From contig JANXNO010000133.1 in NCBI GenBank assembly GCA_025354075.1, positions 1 to 7,808 on the forward strand: a stretch of 7,808 nt of DNA. The letters are read 5' to 3'. Below the pieces are notes generated by a model. It worked only from the letters and a program-made list of their open reading frames with translations, did not search any database and had not been told where the DNA came from. Positions 1-5,223 of this stretch are shown piece after piece. Position 1 is the stretch's first letter, and the number at the start of each line of letters is the position of its first letter. The position numbers were made by a program, and so were the translations under genes. This stretch comes from Burkholderiales bacterium (GTDB lineage: Bacteria > Pseudomonadota > Gammaproteobacteria > Burkholderiales > Casimicrobiaceae).

Positions 1-491
1 TCGGTGTCGGTCACCACGCGCCCGACACCAAACGTCGGTGCCGCTTCGGTCAGCCGGAAGTGCGTGCGAAGCGCGTTAATGGTGAGCGGTGCTGACGGCG
101 TTCCCGTGCTACGCGCGAGCTGCAGCGCCGTGATGGCGGCCAGGGCCGCGCGCACTTTTGTGGTGGCGAGCGGCACGTCGAGCAGCGCCAGATCGCGGCC
201 AAACAGCGCATTGCGCAACATCAAATCAAGCACGCCGATGACTTCGCGCCCGGCCGCGCCCTGATCCGGCGTCAGATTGAAGCGCTTCTGAACCGCCTTT
301 ACCCCCGCTGCCGTTTGCTGCCCGTAGATGCCGTCGACTTTGATTGTGGGTGCAATACCGGTGGCAGCCAGCGCTTGCTGAAGCAGCGCCACGGCAGCGC
401 GATCCGGATCAAACGCCTTCATTCCCGGCGCATTGATCGCGGCAGCGCGAATGCGGTTATTGCCCGACCAGAGGGGTGCAAATAGTGGCAT
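1..491 (-). CDS. Peptidoglycan-binding-like domain protein, 5' part only
   Basis: The frame is open from an ATG at 491 to the left edge, so 163 codons are visible and the C-terminus is missing. A strong ribosome binding site (GGAAAGGG, 497-504) lies 5 bases before the ATG, which settles the start. Residues about 31-75 read as a PG_binding_1-type helical repeat: AVALLQQAL, then VDGIYGQQTAAGVKAVQKRF, the usual hydrophobic-helix, D-G-x-x-G, A-V-x-x-Q-x pattern. I see no signal peptide. Residues 76-163 are alanine- and leucine-rich and not recognised. It is divergent from the L,D-transpeptidase gene across about 285 bases. In this family the domain binds cell wall or acts as an adaptor ahead of a catalytic or toxin-like part. 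That part would lie beyond the window, so the function stays open. Confidence 0.75.
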   Translation of the reverse strand, partial: MPLFAPLWSGNNRIRAAAINAPGMKAFDPDRAAVALLQQALAATGIAPTIKVDGIYGQQTAAGVKAVQKRFNLTPDQGAAGREVIGVLDLMLRNALFGRDLALLDVPLATTKVRAALAAITALQLARSTGTPSAPLTINALRTHFRLTEAAPTFGVGRVVTDT

Positions 492-776
492 GGTGGCCCT
501 TTCCGCATCAATGAGGATGCTGTTGCATAGACGAAAAGGCGCGGCTTGATGTGACACGTCTGGCGCAGCAACAGATCCGCAGTTAGTCAGAGCACTTTGC
601 AGAAACTGACATTCCAAACTGCAACCCGAACCGTGCGAGGTGTGCCGTGGGTGCCGGAGTACGCATTTCATGTGGGCAAAGGAGCCCCAGCCTGACTTCA
701 GGCTAGCGTCGTTTCCTACAACCAGAACGGCAGCGGCGGGCGATACTTGACCGAATTAATGTTGGAAGTTTTTTTC
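492..776. other. Divergent intergenic region with short inverted repeat
   Basis: This is the spacer between the minus-strand peptidoglycan-binding gene and the plus-strand L,D-transpeptidase gene, so it should hold both promoters. I see no pair of -35/-10 boxes good enough to call on either strand. TTGACC at 747-752 looks like a -35 box but lies too close to the ATG at 777 to serve it. The only clear structure is the inverted repeat at 689-704, listed separately. No gene is supported here. Confidence 0.6.
689..704. repeat. 7-bp inverted repeat AGCCTGA-CT-TCAGGCT
   Basis: This is a perfect 7-bp inverted repeat with a 2-base centre, about 73 bases before the L,D-transpeptidase ATG. The tight spacing suits a dimeric regulator site better than an RNA hairpin, and no T-run follows on either strand, so it is not a typical terminator. 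Calling it an operator is inference. Confidence 0.4.
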
Positions 777-1838
777 ATGGATACGTCTGTTGCGTCTACA
801 CGTAATGTCAGCGCTTCGCGGCTCTCCCGCTTCGCGCGCGTGCTGTTGGTCAGTCTGTGTTGCGTCACATTCTTCGACGGCGGTGCCTCGTTCGCTGCGC
901 CGGAACAGCGCGCCGCGAAGACAGCAACCCGTGCCGCCTTCGACATGGACAGTTTCAACAGCGCCAGCGACAGCCCGTTGCTGCGCACCGGCAGTAAGGG
1001 TGCTGCGGTGGCCCGGGCCCAGATACTGCTCGACCGCGCCTGGTTTTCCTGTGGCGAGATTGATGGACGCTATGCGGCCAATATGCAGCGCATGGTGAGG
1101 GCGTACCAGACGGCGCGTGGGCTTCCGGTTACAGGCACGGTGACCAAAGAAACATGGACGTCATTGCGCGAAGACGGCGCGCCGCCTCTGGTGCGCTACA
1201 CCGTGACTGAAAAAGATGCGGCAGGCCCGTTCGAGAAGACGCCTGCCGACATGGCTGAGCGCGCCACAATGAAAGCGCTCGTATTTGAGTCGCTCGATGA
1301 AGCGCTGGGCGAGAAATTTCACGTCAGCGTTGCGTATCTCCACCAACTCAACGATGGCCGCACGGCGCAGTCCGGGCAGGCGCTGGTTGTACCCAACGTG
1401 ACGGGCCGGGCCGCGCCATTGAAAGCGTCGTCCATAGAGATCGGCAAGACCGAGCGAGTGCTGTACGTCGTCGACGCCCAGAAGCGGCCAATAGCCGCAT
1501 TTCCCATCAGCATTGGTAACGAGAAAAATGACCCACTGCCCATCGGCATGATGGCGATCAAGAACGAAGTGAAGAACCCGAGCTTCACCTACGACCCGAA
1601 ACTGCTGAAGAACGCGCCTAAAGATGCGCCAAAGGTTGACGTTGCCCCGGGACCCAACAACCCCGTCGGCAGCGTGTGGCTCGGACTCACCAAGCCGCAT
1701 TGGGGCATTCACGGCACGCCCAATCCTGGAAATGTGGGCCACTCCGAAACCAACGGCTGCATCCACATGACTAACTGGGACGCCGAGCGGCTGTCGACGC
1801 TCGCCAAGGCCGGGTTTAAGGTCATGGTCAGGCCGTGA
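777..1838 (+). CDS. Exported L,D-transpeptidase (YkuD family) with peptidoglycan-binding domain
   Basis: Likely an L,D-transpeptidase of the periplasm that makes 3-3 cross-links or anchors proteins to peptidoglycan. The start is ATG 777, with GGAAG (764-768) 8 bases before it. TTG 747 and ATG 759 are in frame but have no such site. The product is 353 residues. Residues 15-40 form a signal peptide (basic RLSRFAR, hydrophobic VLLVSLCCVTFF, likely cleavage after ASFA). Residues 68-130 are a PG_binding_1 domain (GSKGAAVARAQ, IDGRY, VRAYQ, TGTVTKETW). Residues about 135-217 resemble a degenerate LysM-like spacer ending in GQALVVPN. Residues 223-353 are the YkuD catalytic domain, with HGT at 312-314 and the catalytic cysteine C328 in TNGCIHM. 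The usual motif is (S/T)(H/N)GC followed by a hydrophobic residue and R/N, so the His after the Ile is a small departure. The stop overlaps the M23 gene start. Confidence 0.93.
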   Translation: MDTSVASTRNVSASRLSRFARVLLVSLCCVTFFDGGASFAAPEQRAAKTATRAAFDMDSFNSASDSPLLRTGSKGAAVARAQILLDRAWFSCGEIDGRYAANMQRMVRAYQTARGLPVTGTVTKETWTSLREDGAPPLVRYTVTEKDAAGPFEKTPADMAERATMKALVFESLDEALGEKFHVSVAYLHQLNDGRTAQSGQALVVPNVTGRAAPLKASSIEIGKTERVLYVVDAQKRPIAAFPISIGNEKNDPLPIGMMAIKNEVKNPSFTYDPKLLKNAPKDAPKVDVAPGPNNPVGSVWLGLTKPHWGIHGTPNPGNVGHSETNGCIHMTNWDAERLSTLAKAGFKVMVRP

Positions 1839-2539
1839 AGCCAACGCTGGCCACCCGGGTTTGGCGCGCTGCATTGGGCTTGAGTGTGGTGTTTTCGCTG
1901 GTCGCTGCGGTCGCGACCGGATCAGAGACCACGCCTGAGGCCACCCAGCCCGCCGGGTGGTTTTCGTGGTTTGACCCGTCGACCGCCGCCGTTACGGCGC
2001 ACCCGGGGCGGGTTCGCGATCAACTCGTGGCGTTGGCACCTACGCCGTCAGCAACCCAAAGCACTGACAGCAGTCGCCCTGATGATGTGTCGCGGCTGCG
2101 TGCACGCGAACTGGCCTTACCCATTGCCGCAGTGCGCGCGGCGCAATTGACCGACACCTACACACAATCACGTGCTGGCGGCGTTCCTCATGAAGCGCTG
2201 GACATCATGGCTCCGCGAGGCACGCCCGTGCTCGCAGTCGAAGACGGTCGCGTGGTCAAACTTTTTTTGAGTCGGCAGGGCGGCATCACGCTCTATCAGT
2301 TCGATCCAACCGATGAATATGTGTATTACTACGCGCACCTTGATCGCTACGCCGACGGCGTTACCGAAGGTGACTTGGTGCGCAAGGGGCAAGTCATTGG
2401 CTTCGTGGGCAGCACCGGCAACGCATTACCCGACGCGCCGCATTTGCACTTTGCCGTGCTCCGCCTGGGACCTGAGCGCCAGTGGTGGCGCGGCACGCCG
2501 ATTAATCCCTTTTTGATCTGGCGTACAGCCAGTCGCTGA
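1835..2539 (+). CDS. M23 (LytM-type) peptidoglycan metallopeptidase
   Basis: A zinc endopeptidase or LytM-domain protein acting on peptidoglycan peptides in the periplasm. The start is GTG 1835, which shares GTGA with the stop of the L,D-transpeptidase gene. That overlap, with only a weak AAGG (1818-1821) ahead, argues for translational coupling. The product is 234 residues. Residues 8-29 form a signal peptide or membrane anchor (RVWRAALGLSVVFSLVAAVATG) and residues 30-95 a low-complexity linker. The M23 domain spans about 96-230. Its metal and catalytic residues appear intact: H119 and D123 in HEALD (usual form HxGxD, here with Leu in the place after Ala), H168 in YYAHL, and H203/H205 in HLHF. 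The pairing with a cross-linking enzyme suggests coordinated cell-wall remodelling. Because all ligands are present, catalysis is more likely than an inactive activator role of the EnvC/NlpD type. Confidence 0.92.
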   Translation: MKPTLATRVWRAALGLSVVFSLVAAVATGSETTPEATQPAGWFSWFDPSTAAVTAHPGRVRDQLVALAPTPSATQSTDSSRPDDVSRLRARELALPIAAVRAAQLTDTYTQSRAGGVPHEALDIMAPRGTPVLAVEDGRVVKLFLSRQGGITLYQFDPTDEYVYYYAHLDRYADGVTEGDLVRKGQVIGFVGSTGNALPDAPHLHFAVLRLGPERQWWRGTPINPFLIWRTASR

Positions 2540-2652
2540 ACGGCGCTGCATCACGGCGCGACAAACCTCGATGAATGGACGCGCGTAGTTTTACGGATGC
2601 GCGGGTGAGCGTAGCCGGTCTACGATGCGCCCACGTTTCAAGGGAGTTTTCA

Positions 2653-3087
2653 GTGATCTACGATTTCAATGGATTCGATAGCGACAGTGCCATGGGTCGG
2701 GCCGCACAGTCAGTCTGGCGCGTTTGCCTCAACAAAATGCTCTGGCTGGTGGTTGCGGGATGTTTGGCGCTGGTGGTGTTGCGTACCACGGCTGACATGC
2801 CGAAAGACATGCGCAATTTGGACGTCGTTGCCAAATTGCTCGCCAGACAACAGGCGAATGCAGGGTCTGCAGAGGCGCTTCGCAGGCAAGTGGTGATCGC
2901 GGACACGCAGCAGCGTGACGCGCAGCTCCGTCGTGACCCAGCCCGTCACAGTCAGAATGTTGTGGACGAAACGCCGGCGGATAGGGCACACCGTAGCTCT
3001 CAGGTCGTTGCCCCGCCGAGCGCGCGCGAGATGCCCGCGAGAGACATCGACCGCAGCGTTCAACGTCCGCGCGTGACCACTCAATAG
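2653..3087 (+). CDS. Small single-pass membrane protein, unknown function
   Basis: I do not recognise this 144-residue product. The start is chosen as GTG 2653 because AGGGAG (2641-2646) lies 6 bases before it. An in-frame ATG at 2575 has no ribosome binding site and would add an unremarkable 26 residues. One hydrophobic segment (MLWLVVAGCLALVVL, about residues 30-45) follows a basic patch, which suggests an inner-membrane anchor with the C-terminal tail outside. The remainder is polar, rich in Arg, Gln and Asp, with helical stretches (LDVVAKLLARQQA, AEALRRQVV) and a disordered-looking Pro/Arg-rich end. It lies 113 bases after the M23 gene on the same strand and could belong to the same unit. 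A role at the cell envelope is only inference from topology and neighbourhood. Confidence 0.6.
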   Translation: MIYDFNGFDSDSAMGRAAQSVWRVCLNKMLWLVVAGCLALVVLRTTADMPKDMRNLDVVAKLLARQQANAGSAEALRRQVVIADTQQRDAQLRRDPARHSQNVVDETPADRAHRSSQVVAPPSAREMPARDIDRSVQRPRVTTQ

Positions 3088-3142
3088 GTACCGGCGTATC
3101 GGTGTGCTGAGCCTTGAAGCGCCTCGCGCTAGGCACCGAGGG

Positions 3143-3159
3143 GCACCCCGTATGGGTGC
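3143..3159 (-). terminator. Hairpin between convergent genes, possible terminator
   Basis: GCACCC (3143-3148) and GGGTGC (3154-3159) form a 6-bp GC-rich stem with a 5-base loop. It starts 2 bases after the stop of the minus-strand small gene and 55 bases after the stop of the convergent plus-strand gene. The placement suits a terminator, but there is no T-run on either strand, so an intrinsic terminator is only weakly supported. Confidence 0.3.
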
Positions 3160-3161
3160 GA

Positions 3162-3446
3162 TCAGCGCTTGCCCCAACAGGTGCTGGTAACGCGCGCGCA
3201 CGTGGCGCGTACGCGCTTCTTTGCCTTCGCGCGCGTTTTTTTCGTGTCGGGTGTGGGTGCGGCAAGCGGCGTCAGGCTGGCAGCGGTGAAGGCTACGGGC
3301 GATGCGTTCGCTACGCTGAGCGTTGGAGCCGCCGGCGGCTTGTCCGCCAGAGACAAACGCGCCGACGCGTCGGCCGCCATTGCAGTGAGCATCGCGGTCA
3401 TCACGCACATAAGACCGAGCATTAACAGCAGGCCAAGTATTTTCAT
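3162..3446 (-). CDS. Small secreted protein with basic C-terminus, unknown function
   Basis: A 94-residue product I do not recognise. The ATG at 3446 is preceded by AGAAAG (3454-3459) at 7 bases. The N-terminus is a good signal peptide or anchor (KILGLLLMLGLMCVMTAMLTAMA, likely cleavage near residue 24). An Ala/Pro/Ser/Thr-rich linker follows (about 28-66), then a strongly basic tail (KKTRAKAKKRVR) ending with two cysteines seven residues apart. This order suggests a small exported protein whose basic end binds an acidic partner such as cell wall or nucleic acid, but that is inference. A longer plus-strand frame overlaps it (3169-3624). I prefer the minus-strand gene because of its signal peptide and ribosome binding site. 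It is convergent with the small membrane protein gene. Confidence 0.55.
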   Translation of the reverse strand: MKILGLLLMLGLMCVMTAMLTAMAADASARLSLADKPPAAPTLSVANASPVAFTAASLTPLAAPTPDTKKTRAKAKKRVRATCARVTSTCWGKR

Positions 3447-4246
3447 GGTTTTTCTTTCTGCAAAGCGACGCGGCAGGACAGTACGTCAGCTCGCGAAAAC
3501 ATTGTTGTCCGCTACGCATCGGGTGGCTATCGCCCGTGCGCGCGTTACGTTGTGGGACGTGGCCTACTCCTTGGGTAAAGACGTTGTGCGGGGACGCATA
3601 GCGACAGCATTTCATGGCGTTTGACATTCACAATCTGCACGATTTCTAACGCGTGATGAGGCGTTTTGAAAGTGCATTGCGTTAATGTCGTGACTAGTAC
3701 CGACGCATCGTGGCCATGATCGTCCCCGCGCAAAGCGTCGGAGGTTGTCGTGTCCTGTGTCCTGCATTTCGCTTCTTTAGCTAGAAGGCTCTCCGGGACC
3801 TGTCCTCATGGGTAAGCGCCGGGGCGCGATTAATTTTGTATCGGCATTTTCGATTTACGACGCCGGAGTTCGACGCCCCAGAGCGTTGGCGCTTTCCGCG
3901 ACACGGACATTACAGTCACCATAGCGCGGGATCGGTTTAGCCCACAGCTTCGATGGGCTTAGGACCGTGGCAAATCATTCAAGCGCGCGACCGTCGTGAT
4001 CGTCGCTGATACTGCCCGAGAAAAACGGGGAGCGCGGTCGCGGGTCGTAAGCATCGACGTCACGATGGTGGATGTCAATTTCAAACACACCACTTCCGAC
4101 GGAGGTCAAGCGCTGCAAATGACGTTACACGGAAATAGACCCGCCCATCTTTAGCGGTGTGACGCTTTGCGAACCTGGTGATGCGCTCCACAAGCGGGCC
4201 CAGCGTTGCCAATTTTGTAACAACGCCAAAGCGCTCGGTGAAGTTG
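3447..4246. other. Gene-poor stretch, about 800 bases
   Basis: I find no gene here with a believable start, ribosome binding site and protein pattern. The longest minus-strand remnant-like frame is 3975-4124 (about 50 codons, ending GRALE-stop). It lacks an ATG and a binding site, and its Asp/His-rich text (FEIDIHHRDVDAYD) looks more protein-like than chance but matches nothing I know. Small structures are a 6-bp stem at 3939-3959 (AGCCCA/TGGGCT), a GTGTCCT tandem pair at 3750-3763, and GATTAATT at 3829-3836. The 5' part must contain the promoter of the minus-strand gene starting at 3446. The stretch may be decayed coding DNA. Confidence 0.5.
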
Positions 4247-4732
4247 CTACCGCTTAGGACTTGCAACGTGCTGATCAACCAGGATCGTGTTGCCGTCGGG
4301 GTCGGTGAGCTGGAAGTACGCTGGCCCTTCGGTCTTATCGTCGGCTTCAATTGTCATCGTGATGCCGCGCGCTCTCAGTGTGCGTTGTAGTTCTCGAACG
4401 TCCTGAAAACATGGCAAGGTTTCCCTGTCCTTTGACCATCCCGGATTAAACGTCATGATGTTCTTGTCGAACATGCCATGAAACAGCCCCATCCTAGCGG
4501 ATCCGTTGTGAAGCACAATCCAGTTTTGTTCGAGCTTGCCCGCAACCGGTACGAAGTCGAGCTTCTCGTAAAAGGCTTTTGACGCCTTGATGTCCTTGAC
4601 GGCAAGGCTGACCGAAAAATTTCCGAACTCCATGGTTTTCTTCTCCCTGACTGGTGTGGATTGAGCAGACGCCGAACCGACAAAGGCCGCAAAGGCCAAT
4701 GCGCCGACGACCGTGTGGATGAGTGCTTTCAT
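4247..4732 (-). CDS. VOC (glyoxalase-fold) protein with signal peptide
   Basis: A 161-residue protein of the vicinal-oxygen-chelate superfamily (glyoxalase I, bleomycin-resistance and extradiol dioxygenase fold). The VOC domain runs from about residue 36 to 157: FSVSLAVKDIKASKAFYEKLDF at its start (first beta-alpha unit), NWIVLHNG, IMTFNPGW, a second module with ELQRTLRARGI, and the typical end TDPDGNTILVDQH. The substrate cannot be read from sequence. The ATG at 4732 has an excellent ribosome binding site (AAAGGAG, 4740-4746, 7 bases away). The first 23 residues are a textbook signal peptide (MKALIH, VVGALAFAAFVG, SASA cleavage), unusual for a family that is normally cytosolic. Residue 34 is Met (4633), preceded by its own GGGAG, so a cytosolic form beginning MEFGNFSV could also be made. 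It is transcribed away from the IS element. Confidence 0.88.
   Translation of the reverse strand: MKALIHTVVGALAFAAFVGSASAQSTPVREKKTMEFGNFSVSLAVKDIKASKAFYEKLDFVPVAGKLEQNWIVLHNGSARMGLFHGMFDKNIMTFNPGWSKDRETLPCFQDVRELQRTLRARGITMTIEADDKTEGPAYFQLTDPDGNTILVDQHVASPKR
4633..4647 (-). promoter_or_regulatory. Internal ribosome binding site and ATG inside the VOC gene
   Basis: GGGAG (reverse complement of 4643-4647) stands 9 bases before an in-frame ATG at 4633. Starting there gives a 128-residue protein with the exact N-terminus expected of a cytosolic VOC protein. This is either a functional second start or the ancestral start left behind when a signal peptide was added upstream. Confidence 0.5.
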
Positions 4733-4891
4733 GCGAAATCTCCTTTAGATGAGAGCCCGCCAGCGCGGCGGATGCTCAGTTCGCGCGGACGCTAATATGC
4801 CCGAGAATCGCTAGAGCAGCTTGCCATTTCTTGCGAACTCACCGAGAAACCGAGAGTGCTTATGACGCTTCGCCAATCCGCCCTGCGTCGC

Positions 4892-4918
4892 CGAGAGTTG
4901 AAATATCTTCAACTCTCG
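4892..4918. repeat. Perfect 11-bp inverted repeat (hairpin)
   Basis: CGAGAGTTGAA (4892-4902) and TTCAACTCTCG (4908-4918) are perfectly complementary with a 5-base loop ATATC. No T-run follows on either strand, so it is not a normal intrinsic terminator. It lies about 160 bases upstream of the VOC start. It could be a regulator site, a repetitive extragenic palindrome copy, or a structured RNA element. Confidence 0.6.
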
Positions 4919-4935
4919 CGGGAAAGCGCTTACCG

Positions 4936-5018
4936 ATAAGGGCTACAGGTCAATTTATGCCTAGAGTCGAGTTTATGCATAAAACGACCGAAAGCCCTTA
5001 TGCAATGGGCGTTTATGG
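4936..5018. repeat. TTTATG(C) motif cluster with long inverted repeat and 12-bp palindrome
   Basis: ATAAGGGCT (4936-4944) is matched by AGCCCTTAT (4993-5001) in inverted orientation. Between and after them the motif TTTATGC recurs: 4954-4960, 4972-4978 (inside the perfect palindrome TTTATGCATAAA, 4972-4983), 4997-5003 (CTTATGC) and 5012-5018 (TTTATGG). The copies face the same way at spacings of 18, 25 and 15 bases. This order resembles a multi-site protein-binding region such as an operator cluster or recombination site, but no partner gene is visible. Confidence 0.4.
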
Positions 5019-5062
5019 TTGAAGTTATATCCTGTTACGAGGTGTCGGCTGCGATTAATTCG

Positions 5063-5071
5063 AGCCTGAGC
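5063..5071. repeat. Left 9-bp target site duplication AGCCTGAGC
   Basis: This 9-bp sequence directly precedes the left inverted repeat of the IS element and is repeated exactly after the right end (6526-6534). Nine bases is the duplication length known for IS10. Confidence 0.92.
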
Positions 5072-5090
5072 CTGAGGTCTCCCCACGAAT
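5072..5090 (+). repeat. Left terminal inverted repeat of the IS
   Basis: CTGAGGTCTCCCCACGAAT matches the reverse complement of 6507-6525 at 18 of 19 positions (C versus T at position 8). Similarity stops after the AAT. Confidence 0.93.
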
Positions 5091-5223
5091 AGATGTTTCA
5101 GAACAACGGGTTAGGGCGTAGAGTTCGCGCCTAAAAGCGCTCGTGCGTGTGATTGTGCTGCGAGGGGTGCTGGCGTTGATCTTTTTCCTTGTTAGTGACC
5201 AAACTTTCAAGGAGAAACAAGCC

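Larger units (their letters stand above)
4733..5071. other. Intergenic region upstream of VOC gene with hairpin and repeated motifs
   Basis: No gene is supported in these roughly 340 bases. A 63-codon plus-strand frame (4831-5022) has no ribosome binding site and runs through the repeats. The region should hold the VOC promoter on the minus strand. GCATATTAGC (reverse complement of 4791-4800) is a possible -10 area, but no good -35 partner is seen. It contains the 11-bp hairpin at 4892-4918 and the TTTATG(C) cluster at 4936-5018, listed separately. It ends at the IS target duplication. Confidence 0.5.

Noticed and set aside
1161..1874. 237-codon minus-strand open frame
   Set aside because: It lies antisense to the L,D-transpeptidase gene, whose YkuD motifs are clear. 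No protein pattern is seen in the antisense reading.
2604..2632. Imperfect hairpin (CGTAG-CCGGT-CTACG) before the gene at 2653
   Set aside because: Only 5 continuous base pairs; not enough to call a regulatory element.
3169..3624. 151-codon plus-strand open frame
   Set aside because: It is opposite the minus-strand gene with a signal peptide and ribosome binding site. Its text is mostly the antisense of that gene's Ala-rich part.
2710..3627. 305-codon minus-strand open frame
   Set aside because: It overlaps two better-supported small genes, has no signal or domain, no ribosome binding site, and a composition (many Arg, His, Cys) typical of a shadow frame in GC-rich DNA.
3816..3836. GC-rich palindrome followed by TTAATTTT as a terminator
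   Set aside because: The stem is only 4-5 bp with a tiny loop, the T-run is short and broken, and no gene ends nearby.
4081..4350. 89-codon minus-strand frame overlapping the end of the VOC gene
   Set aside because: Half of it is the VOC gene in another frame, it has no start signal, and the rest matches no family I know.
4831..5022. 63-codon plus-strand frame
   Set aside because: No ribosome binding site; it runs through the hairpin and repeat cluster and has no protein pattern.
5143..5223. 27-codon N-terminal extension of the transposase
   Set aside because: ATG 5224 has a strong AAGGAG and gives the IS10-like N-terminus. The extension has no binding site.
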